Source of the DNA: JAFGGG01 sp964634205
GTDB taxonomy: Bacteria > Spirochaetota > Spirochaetia > SZUA-6 > RPPD01
Assembly (NCBI GenBank): GCA_964634205.1
Contig: CAZWKE010000018.1
Span: 1 to 56,810 of the forward strand
Length of the DNA: 56,810 bases
Reading direction: 5' to 3'
The notes under the pieces are model-generated. The model saw nothing but the letters and a program-made list of their open reading frames with translations. It was not told the origin of the DNA and made no database searches. The position numbers and the translations under genes are program-made. Positions 50,547 to 56,810 of this stretch are shown here, piece by piece. Numbering within the stretch: position 1 is the first letter of the stretch; the number at the start of each line of letters is the position of its first letter.

Positions 50547-51041
50547 ATGAAAAAACGGCCAAATCTTTTTAACTTTATGCGTGACAGGGTGCGCTGGGCA
50601 AAAGCACAAAAGACCAAAGAGCGCGAACGAGGCATGACCCTGATTGAAATTCTTATTGTTATCATGATCATTCTGTTGCTGGCAGGGACGGTTTCGGTGG
50701 TGGCTATTTCCGTTTTTTCCCAGTCCCAAAGGGCCGCGGCAAAAAACCAGATCAAGGAGTTTGAAACGGCGCTGGGGATGTATCTGCTGAAATGCCATAC
50801 TTATCCCACCCAGGACCAGGGGCTTACGGCATTGGTAAAAAAACCCACTTCCGAGCCTATCCCGGACGGCTGGACCAGCCCCTTCCTCAACAAACTGGAA
50901 ATTCCCAAAGACCCCTGGGGAAACGAGTATGAATACACCGTTCCCGGGCCCGAAGGCCTGCCCTACGGCATACGCTCGTTCGGCAAGGACGGAAAAGAGG
51001 GCGGAGAGGGCGATAACGAAGACATCGTCTCCTGGAAATGA
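50547..51041 (+). CDS. gspG: Major pseudopilin
   Basis: The 164-residue protein has a long basic leader and the prepilin cleavage site RG/MTLIEIL, with Glu at mature position 5 and a hydrophobic N-methyl helix following. The C-terminal GspG region has AAAKNQIKEFETALGMYLLKC, YPTQDQGLTALVKKP and the calcium-loop-like YGIRSFGKDGKEGGEGDNEDI. The leader of about 30 residues is long. AGAGGAGG precedes the ATG. Confidence 0.95.
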   Translation: MKKRPNLFNFMRDRVRWAKAQKTKERERGMTLIEILIVIMIILLLAGTVSVVAISVFSQSQRAAAKNQIKEFETALGMYLLKCHTYPTQDQGLTALVKKPTSEPIPDGWTSPFLNKLEIPKDPWGNEYEYTVPGPEGLPYGIRSFGKDGKEGGEGDNEDIVSWK

Positions 51042-51256
51042 AGAAAAAAAAACGATCGGCCAAAAACGGCTATATCCTTACGGAGATCCTGGTCGCGCTC
51101 ATTATCGCCGGAATAGCGTTCGCGCTGCTGTTGGGCGCCATCTCGCATACCGCACGTGCCGCGTATACCATCGATGATGAGATAAAAAAAACCATACAGG
51201 AAAGAAATGCGTTTACGGAAAATCGTACAACAGTTTTCAGCTCCAAAGAAGAATGA
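51038..51256 (+). CDS. Small minor pseudopilin (GspI-like)
   Basis: The 72-residue protein has KNG/YILTEILVALIIAGI, a prepilin site with Glu 5, and then only about 45 more residues, far shorter than a usual GspI (about 125). It overlaps gspG by four bases and the next pseudopilin gene by 50 bases in another frame. It is either a reduced GspI or a gene cut by an unseen frameshift; no frameshift is needed to explain the sequence. Confidence 0.7.
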   Translation: MKKKKRSAKNGYILTEILVALIIAGIAFALLLGAISHTARAAYTIDDEIKKTIQERNAFTENRTTVFSSKEE

Positions 51257-51818
51257 ACAGGGCTTTACTCTGATCGAAGCCATCACCATGATCGCCGTTA
51301 TCTCGGTTTTGGGAGTGGTGCTTTGGTCCGGGGCCACGCTCGCCATGCGGGCCGTGGACAATATGGGCTCATACCTTGACGGGAGCAGCGCGTTTTTACA
51401 GGCGGAGAACGCCTTGCGCGAAAAATGTGCGGCGGTCAGGTTCCCCTATTGGGCAGGCCGATGCGAAGTGGAGATCGACGAAACCTCCGCGAGCATTCCC
51501 TATTACAAGGGCCAAAAAGACAGTGAATTACGGCTTGAGTTCAAGGACCATATGCTGTGGGTCAGTATACCAAAAAAGGATGGTGATGAGGGCGAAAGAA
51601 GCAGGCTGCCGTACGGACCGTTCGGCGGGGCGGAGTTCGCCGTTGCCCAAAACCCGAACCGGGGAGTGTACGGAATCAGTGTTACCCTGCGGCCGGATAA
51701 AACCGGTGAGGAGAATACTGTTTCGGGGCAGGCGGAAGCGGAGCCGGACAGCTCCCTTACCATCACAGCCGGCTTCGGGGCCGTACCGTTAAGGAACAGC
51801 GAGAATGAAAACGACTGA
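51207..51818 (+). CDS. Minor pseudopilin (GspJ-like)
   Basis: The 203-residue protein has EQG/FTLIEAITMIAV, with Glu 5, and a globular C-terminal region of about 150 residues with few motifs. The order gspG-small pseudopilin-this gene-GspK-like matches gspGHIJK operons, so it is the best GspJ candidate. The frame has no later start, so translation must begin inside the previous gene at ATG 51207, with AGGA just upstream. Confidence 0.75.
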   Translation: MRLRKIVQQFSAPKKNEQGFTLIEAITMIAVISVLGVVLWSGATLAMRAVDNMGSYLDGSSAFLQAENALREKCAAVRFPYWAGRCEVEIDETSASIPYYKGQKDSELRLEFKDHMLWVSIPKKDGDEGERSRLPYGPFGGAEFAVAQNPNRGVYGISVTLRPDKTGEENTVSGQAEAEPDSSLTITAGFGAVPLRNSENEND

Positions 51819-52890
51819 AAAAGGCTCAACATACTTCGTGCTTCTCATTCTACTGCTGTTGATCTCGGTGCTTTTCATCGGGATCAGTACCTTTGCGCAT
51901 CTGGTGGTGCGGACCTCGTTAATAGTCAGCCAAAAACACGAGCTGAAGCAGGCGTTTGTAAAAGAAGCCGAACGGGTGGTCGGTCTGATGACCGAAGAAG
52001 CGGGCCGGGCCTCTGATTCCGCGGCGGCCGACTCTTTCCACGACGATATCTGGAACCAGATCCGCTTCTGCGAAATCGAGGGGGCAAAAATAACGTTGGA
52101 GGACATCTCCAGCAGGCTTAATCCCAACTGGATGCAGCGCACCCTGTTTACCCGCACGGCCTTTATCAAACTGCTTGGTTCATACAAAACCGCGGACGAC
52201 CTGCAGGCCTATCGCCAAAAGAACGGACTGTCGGCGGATATACCCACCCATTACGCGGCTTTTTTCAGCCCGGAAAACCTGGAGAAATATTTCAGCGGGT
52301 ATGGTTATTACAATATAAACGTCAGTGACGAGTTTGTCCTGGAGACCGTTTACTGTGAGCGTACAGGGAAAACCGAGGCGGAGGGTGAAAGCTTCCGTAT
52401 GCTCATTCACAACCGCCGGCTGAACCGGGACCCGCTGAAAAGACTGGTATTGGCAAAGGATCTGCATAACTTTTTAAAGTCGGATTTTCCGGTGTTATAT
52501 CCCATTATCAACGCGCAGCCCCTGTTCAATGTAAACTTTGTGGATAAGGATATTCTGAGAGAGATTATCAACTACCCGTACCCTGACCAGGGGAAAAAGA
52601 AACGCCTGAGCCCGTCTTTAACGGACTGGATCCTTGACCAACGGGAAAAACGTGAGTTGACAGAAAAGGATTTAGAGAACACAATCAAACCCAGGTACAA
52701 AAACGCCAGAATCGGGCAGTTCCTGGGCGCCCGCACATGGTTCTGGAAACTATCGATTATAAAAGATAAAACCGCGCTGGTGTGGATTCTGGCGCGAATT
52801 CCCGACAGCCGGAACAACTCAACAGACAGCAAAACCCGGGGCGTCAATGACGTACATTTTACTTTAATAGAAGAAAGGTTCAGCGAATGA
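51805..52890 (+). CDS. GspK-like minor pseudopilin
   Basis: The 361-residue protein starts MKTTEKG/STYFVLLILLLLISVL. GspK is the one pseudopilin that lacks Glu at mature position 5, and here that residue is Val, which fits. It then has a large globular region of about 300 residues with LQAYRQK and LNRDPLKRLVLAKDL, of the two-domain GspK type. It overlaps the previous gene by 14 bases and the next by four. Confidence 0.8.
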   Translation: MKTTEKGSTYFVLLILLLLISVLFIGISTFAHLVVRTSLIVSQKHELKQAFVKEAERVVGLMTEEAGRASDSAAADSFHDDIWNQIRFCEIEGAKITLEDISSRLNPNWMQRTLFTRTAFIKLLGSYKTADDLQAYRQKNGLSADIPTHYAAFFSPENLEKYFSGYGYYNINVSDEFVLETVYCERTGKTEAEGESFRMLIHNRRLNRDPLKRLVLAKDLHNFLKSDFPVLYPIINAQPLFNVNFVDKDILREIINYPYPDQGKKKRLSPSLTDWILDQREKRELTEKDLENTIKPRYKNARIGQFLGARTWFWKLSIIKDKTALVWILARIPDSRNNSTDSKTRGVNDVHFTLIEERFSE

Positions 52891-54047
52891 GGGGGTTTGC
52901 CTACACGGACCTGCAAAAACATAAAAAAGGGCCCGCCGCACAGGAGCATCCGTCCATGGGGAACAACCATGCCAAGGGGCTTATTATGTCCCGCCTGGAT
53001 TTCGACAGCAAAATTATCGAAATTCCCCCCATCCAGGACAGCGCGGTGCGTGATATGCTCTCGTTTAAAATAAAAAGCCTGTATCCCGGCGATCCTTCCG
53101 GGACCCGTTTCGATTACAAACTCTTTTCGGCGAATAAAAAACGCTATGCCGTACTGTTTATCACCAAAACCCAGGTAATTGAGGAATACAAAGCTATTGC
53201 CGGTAAAAAACCGTTGTTACTGCCGTATTCCCTTTTACGAGGCCACTTAAGCAGGTGTAAAGAGGAACACGCCTGTTTTCTCTTCTGGCACGAGGACTGG
53301 GTGGAGCTGTTCATTCTGCGTGACGGCATACTCAGTGCCACCATGGTGTTGAAGCGGGCCAAACAGCTTAAAACCGATTTCCGTAAAATCGCCAAACTCC
53401 TTTCACGGGAGCAGGAAGACATGCCCCTGTTCCATTACTGTGAAGAGAGTGAGGGGCGGCTGATCCGGGAGAACAGCGGGATGTACCTGCAGGGACACAC
53501 CCCGGAAATCCGTCCGTTTGATGATTTTTTAAACAACCGCTTCGGCAGAAACGACATACTTTTTGCCCCTCCGCGAAAAACCAAACTGCCGCCGTTAAAG
53601 CGCCGTCTGGGGATCTATGCCTTTTGCCTGCTGCTTTTAAGCGGGCTTTTGTACAACAAATGCGCGTTGAACATGATGGAATATGAAAAGTACCTGGAAC
53701 AAAAGCGCAATGAATCCGTGAAGCTGTACGCCGATATCTCGGCCATGCAAAACGAGATCAGCCAACTTGAAGATAAACTCATTGTGCTCCGCTCAAAAAA
53801 ACCCGTAAACCTTTACAACCTCTTCAACGATCTGTCGGTGGTATTCAGCGACGAGACCGAACTTTTGAGCTTCATCCTGAAGGGCAACAACTTCCACCTG
53901 GAGGGGATCACCCCCAGCGCCCTGGCCCTGGAAGAGCGGTTGAAGAAACATCAAGCCTTCAGTAAGATCAGCCTGCCCGAGTTCAAACCGGAACGCCACA
54001 GCTACAAGGAGCGCTTCCGCCTGCAGGGGGTCTATAATGCTGAATAA
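52887..54047 (+). CDS. GspL-like inner-membrane protein
   Basis: The 386-residue protein has a cytoplasmic actin-like/PilM-type half (about 1-240) and one membrane helix (about 250-268, RRLGIYAFCLLLLSGLLY). A periplasmic coiled and ferredoxin-like end (about 270-386, LEQKRNESVKLYADISAMQNE...) follows. GspL links the ATPase to the pseudopilus. Similarity to GspL is by layout and position, and the sequence itself is divergent. Start and stop overlap its neighbours. Confidence 0.7.
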   Translation: MRGFAYTDLQKHKKGPAAQEHPSMGNNHAKGLIMSRLDFDSKIIEIPPIQDSAVRDMLSFKIKSLYPGDPSGTRFDYKLFSANKKRYAVLFITKTQVIEEYKAIAGKKPLLLPYSLLRGHLSRCKEEHACFLFWHEDWVELFILRDGILSATMVLKRAKQLKTDFRKIAKLLSREQEDMPLFHYCEESEGRLIRENSGMYLQGHTPEIRPFDDFLNNRFGRNDILFAPPRKTKLPPLKRRLGIYAFCLLLLSGLLYNKCALNMMEYEKYLEQKRNESVKLYADISAMQNEISQLEDKLIVLRSKKPVNLYNLFNDLSVVFSDETELLSFILKGNNFHLEGITPSALALEERLKKHQAFSKISLPEFKPERHSYKERFRLQGVYNAE

Positions 54048-54552
54048 GCGCGAAAAGCTGCTGCTGACCATATTAGGCTGGGTATTTGCCGCCTGCCTGT
54101 TTCTGATCCTGGTGATTATCCGCTCGGCACAGATGGGCGAGGCACGAAAACACATTGCCGACTACGAACAGGAGCTGCGGCGTTTTGAGCTCATTCAACC
54201 CAATAAGGAGGAGCTCAAAAATTATTTTGATGATCTGACCAAAGAGATAAAACGTGAAGAGGTCCGTTTTTATAAACCGGGTGAAGAGGACCTGACCCAG
54301 TTCGGAAAAAAACTCCACAGTATGCTGGCATCCTACCACCTGGTCTTCAGCCGGTTCCAAAATACCAATGACAAGGGCAAACGCTTTATCGAGATATCCG
54401 TTACCGGCAGTGCCTGGAACTTTTCCCGTTTTCTTAAGGAGGTCTTCCAATATCCCAAGTACTGGAGCATCTCATACATTACATTGACAAACCGGCACAA
54501 TAAAACAATATCAGCCACATTCAGGATCAACTATGAAGAACTTGAAAAATAA
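54037..54552 (+). CDS. GspM-like inner-membrane protein
   Basis: The 171-residue protein has one N-terminal membrane helix (about 6-26), a coiled region of about 70 residues (GEARKHIADYEQELRRFE) and a small C-terminal alpha/beta domain, as in GspM and PilO. With the preceding gene it would form the GspL-GspM platform pair. It overlaps the previous gene by 11 bases. Confidence 0.72.
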   Translation: MLNKREKLLLTILGWVFAACLFLILVIIRSAQMGEARKHIADYEQELRRFELIQPNKEELKNYFDDLTKEIKREEVRFYKPGEEDLTQFGKKLHSMLASYHLVFSRFQNTNDKGKRFIEISVTGSAWNFSRFLKEVFQYPKYWSISYITLTNRHNKTISATFRINYEELEK

Positions 54553-55003
54553 CCTGATCGACATCATTTTTCTCTCCGCGGCGGGACTGCTGCTGTTGTT
54601 CCTCATTATCCCCTGGCCCTTCCCGCAAATCGAGGTAAAATCCAGCAGTGAGCCTTTTGTCAAAAAAATAGATTTTACGGCCAAGGTGCGGCAAACAACA
54701 AAGCGAAGCGTGGCCGGATGCGCTTTTCTGTTCGGGGTACGCCCCCCCAAAAGCGGGGGGAACGCACCGGACGTGAAGGCGGCGCCGCAGAACACCGGCC
54801 CGCAAAACGCCGAGTGGATCACCTATATCGGCCTGATTGCCACGCCCGAAGGAGAAAAAAAATACTACTTTAAAGATACCCGTTCAAGCCGTATAATAAA
54901 GGTGGCATTGGGAGAGACCGCCGGCGGGTGGACGCTGGCCGGCATGTCCGACAGCGGCTTTACCCTGAAGAACGATGGTAAGACCTACTTGGTTGAAAAA
55001 TAG
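54533..55003 (+). CDS. GspC/PilP-like inner-membrane protein
   Basis: The 156-residue protein has an N-terminal membrane helix (about 8-27), a 60-residue linker with a Pro/Gly-rich stretch (PPKSGG), and an HR-like C-terminal domain (about 100-156: ITYIGLIATPEGEKKYYFKDTRSSRI, LGETAGGWTLAGM). This pattern suits GspC, which links the inner platform to the secretin. It lacks a PDZ domain. A GC-rich hairpin (CCCCC/GGGGG) is coded near 54740. It overlaps GspM-like by 20 bases. Confidence 0.62.
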   Translation: MKNLKNNLIDIIFLSAAGLLLLFLIIPWPFPQIEVKSSSEPFVKKIDFTAKVRQTTKRSVAGCAFLFGVRPPKSGGNAPDVKAAPQNTGPQNAEWITYIGLIATPEGEKKYYFKDTRSSRIIKVALGETAGGWTLAGMSDSGFTLKNDGKTYLVEK

Positions 55004-55012
55004 GAGTAACTG

Positions 55013-56044
55013 ATGGTGAAAAAAACGCTTCTTTTATATACGGCACTTATTGGCCTGCTGGTTCTGGGTGGCGGCTGCTCTTCCCTGGCGGACAGGGCCG
55101 TCACGGAGTTCACCACGGCCGATCTGCACGGCATGATCTATGACTATCACAGCCAGCCCTGTTCGAATGTACAGATCAGAATCGACAAGAGGAAGGGGCC
55201 CAGTTCCGACATCAACGGACGCTTTGTCCTGAAAAACCTTTCAAAGGGCATGCACAGCGTGGTCTTTTCCAAGGAGGGGTTCGAGGACGTAAGCTTCTCT
55301 TTTAACTTCAGCAACAGGACCCAGGTGCTGTATTTAAAGCTTTTTTCCCTGGACCAACTGCTTGAGCTGGCGCAAAAAGAGCTGGAGAACAAAAAACTGG
55401 GCAAAGCCGAAGGCTATCTGAAACGGGCCGCAAAAATAGACGCCACCAACGCCGTGCTGCTTTATTTAAAGGCGGTCATCGCCCTGAAACGCGACCAGAT
55501 TGACCTGGCCGTGCAGGAACTGAACACCATCCTGAAACAGGGCGTTATCGAACCGGTGGTGTTTCTGACTCTGGCGGATATTTACCAATACTATAGAAAA
55601 GACTACGCCATGGCCATCCATTATTTAAAGCAGTACGTACACCAGCAGGAAAACGTGGAGGTGTTAAAGCGGTTGAAGAAACTGGAGGAAGAACACGGCA
55701 ACGCGTCTCCGGCAGCAGGCAATAAGAAATCCATACAGACACCCCGGCCCACCGCAACCCCGAAACCCACTCCCAAGCCGACACCGCTTATGACGCCGAA
55801 GCCTACTGCGCCGCCCACTCCCAAGCCGACGCCAAAACCGACTCCCGCCCCGACCGCTAAGCCCGCCCCGACTATCCGGCCGCCGCGGCCGACTCCTACA
55901 CCCACACCGGCGCCAACGCCGACCCCAATACCGTCCCCGGCCGGTTCTAACTCCCGGCCCGGCAGTAATCCCGCTCACAGCCCGAGTCCCACCCCCCGGC
56001 GCACCATATTCCCCGGGGAGGTAACCCCCTCACCACAGCGGTAA
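55013..56044 (+). CDS. TPR lipoprotein with Pro/Thr-rich tail, end of the secretion operon
   Basis: The 343-residue protein has a lipobox (VLGGGC), a carboxypeptidase-regulatory-like/PEGA-type domain (about 40-105: LHGMIYDYHSQPCSNVQIRID), a TPR-like region (about 115-230: LELAQKELENKKLGKAEGYLKRAAKIDATN), and a tail of about 100 residues built from PTPKPTPK-type repeats. The first part fits a pilotin or secretin-assembly lipoprotein in this operon, and the tail may span peptidoglycan. A role in secretin assembly is inferred from position only. Confidence 0.75.
   Translation: MVKKTLLLYTALIGLLVLGGGCSSLADRAVTEFTTADLHGMIYDYHSQPCSNVQIRIDKRKGPSSDINGRFVLKNLSKGMHSVVFSKEGFEDVSFSFNFSNRTQVLYLKLFSLDQLLELAQKELENKKLGKAEGYLKRAAKIDATNAVLLYLKAVIALKRDQIDLAVQELNTILKQGVIEPVVFLTLADIYQYYRKDYAMAIHYLKQYVHQQENVEVLKRLKKLEEEHGNASPAAGNKKSIQTPRPTATPKPTPKPTPLMTPKPTAPPTPKPTPKPTPAPTAKPAPTIRPPRPTPTPTPAPTPTPIPSPAGSNSRPGSNPAHSPSPTPRRTIFPGEVTPSPQR
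55740..56000 (+). repeat. Pro-Thr low-complexity coding repeat
   Basis: About 260 bases code a Pro/Thr/Lys repeat (PTP, KPTP) at the end of the TPR lipoprotein. The DNA is a degenerate 6-9 bp repeat of CCNACN-type codons, so its length may vary between strains. Confidence 0.7.
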
Positions 56045-56072
56045 ATACGGATAAAATACCGGTTACAAGTCG

Positions 56073-56639
56073 TTATAAGGGGCTGTTGTTGATCAGTTGC
56101 GCGCCGGTAAGACCGCTGTCTTCCACGGCAATCACCCCTGTGGGGGAGTTTAGATACCAGCCGTCACTGAGGTCCTGGTTGTCCTTGACGAAGAAGAACA
56201 CGGCCAGGGCCGCCTGGTTGAACACCGCGCATCCCGCACCCGGGGCACAAATACTCTTGTCCTCACCGGTGTCATACACATCTATGGTACCCGCGTCCTC
56301 CCACATATAAAGCTTTATTTCATCTCCGTCCTGCAGATCAAAACTGCTTATATCGATGTTTAACGTAAAAGCCACATGATTATTCAAGTTAGTCCCCAGG
56401 TTTACCACATTGCTTACCAGGCTGCGCGCCGGGGTCAGGTTCCCGCCACGTTCATCGATATAGAAGGCGGCCAGTTTTATATTATTCGTGATGTTGTTCA
56501 CTCCCGTAATATAGGCCTCACCTTCCAGGTCCCATGTTGTATCATAATAGCGCAGCAGATCACAGGAAGAAAAAAGTGTCGGGAGGGTGAGGATAAGTAA
56601 GAATGTAGCCAGTCGGCCGCATGTGTTGGTATGGCGCAT
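56073..56639 (-). CDS. Lipoprotein, unknown function
   Basis: The 188-residue protein has a signal sequence with the lipobox LFSSC and a beta-rich mature region (DTTWDLEGEAYITGVN, FTLNIDISSFDLQDGDEIKLYMW) plus a cysteine pair in ICAPGAGC. No family is recognised. It converges with the end of the secretion operon. A TTGTAC-17-TATGAT promoter lies just upstream, and no ribosome site is present. Confidence 0.6.
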   Translation of the reverse strand: MRHTNTCGRLATFLLILTLPTLFSSCDLLRYYDTTWDLEGEAYITGVNNITNNIKLAAFYIDERGGNLTPARSLVSNVVNLGTNLNNHVAFTLNIDISSFDLQDGDEIKLYMWEDAGTIDVYDTGEDKSICAPGAGCAVFNQAALAVFFFVKDNQDLSDGWYLNSPTGVIAVEDSGLTGAQLINNSPL

Positions 56640-56650
56640 GGTTCGTTGTT

Positions 56651-56679
56651 ATCATACATCAAGTGCCTTGGGTGTACAA
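56651..56679 (-). promoter_or_regulatory. Promoter of the terminal lipoprotein gene, near-leaderless
   Basis: On the minus strand TTGTAC (56679-56674) and TATGAT (56656-56651) are 17 bp apart. The predicted start, 56644, is five bases before the ATG at 56639, so little room exists for a ribosome site. Bases 56680-56810 hold no gene that I can see. Confidence 0.5.
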
Positions 56680-56810
56680 GGGCGCTTTTAATAGGCGGGG
56701 GGGATTACACACTGCCGTTTAATGTGTACTTGAAGTAGCCGAGCCGGTTTTTTCCAACAGCTCTGCGGCATTTTAAATTCTGCAACTTGACAATTTTAAA
56801 GTAAAACTTT

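Overview
This window is a bacterial chromosome segment with about 57 protein-coding genes, one tRNA-Cys and one 100-N assembly gap. The cell is Gram-negative: there is a type II secretion operon with a secretin, several outer-membrane barrel candidates and many lipoproteins. A five-ligand superoxide reductase and two radical SAM enzymes point to an anaerobe or microaerophile. My best guess is the Spirochaetota. This rests on the FHA-cyclase, the FecR-barrel protein, the YcgR-like PilZ protein and the sugar-binding protein style, and it is an inference, not proof. There is no phage, insertion sequence or CRISPR array.

Layout. 1-12.4 kb holds housekeeping and envelope genes: FHA-cyclase, radical SAM protein, FecR-barrel, exonuclease-family lipoprotein, dxs, an M50 membrane protease, manA-gtrA, ridA and small membrane proteins. 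12.4-17.3 kb is a minus-strand arginine operon, argR-argC-argB-argD-argG. It has a consensus promoter whose -10 lies inside one of two ARG boxes spaced 21 bp centre to centre. 17.3-23.0 kb has small secreted or membrane genes and then a family of duplicated solute-binding proteins: one single, one broken remnant and one two-domain fusion. A sensor kinase with its own solute-binding domain is divergent from them (23.2-25.7 kb). 25.7-30.8 kb holds an aldo/keto reductase, a PilZ protein with a glycosyltransferase, tRNA-Cys, and a flippase-like protein with a KamA-type radical SAM enzyme. 30.9-41 kb holds SAM hydrolase, FKBP, aroA, a VWA lipoprotein, superoxide reductase, a second aldo/keto reductase, secreted proteins and a decayed histidine kinase. 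41-45 kb holds a membrane spermidine-synthase-like protein, the assembly gap inside a 40-bp direct repeat, and a membrane-anchored isoaspartyl methyltransferase.

45.1-56.0 kb is one tightly coupled type II secretion operon on the plus strand: a prepilin peptidase catalytic domain, GspD, E, F, G, three minor pseudopilin-like proteins, GspL-, M- and C-like proteins and a TPR lipoprotein. Several genes have clear sigma-70 type promoters (TTGACA-17-TATAAT type), which I list. At a few secreted-protein genes the predicted transcript would start within a few bases of the ATG.

The features most worth following up are the solute-binding protein duplication family beside its kinase, the likely ATT start codon of the M50 protease, the zinc-ribbon membrane-anchored isoaspartyl methyltransferase, the rubredoxin-like superoxide reductase with a palindrome in its promoter, and the compact secretion operon.
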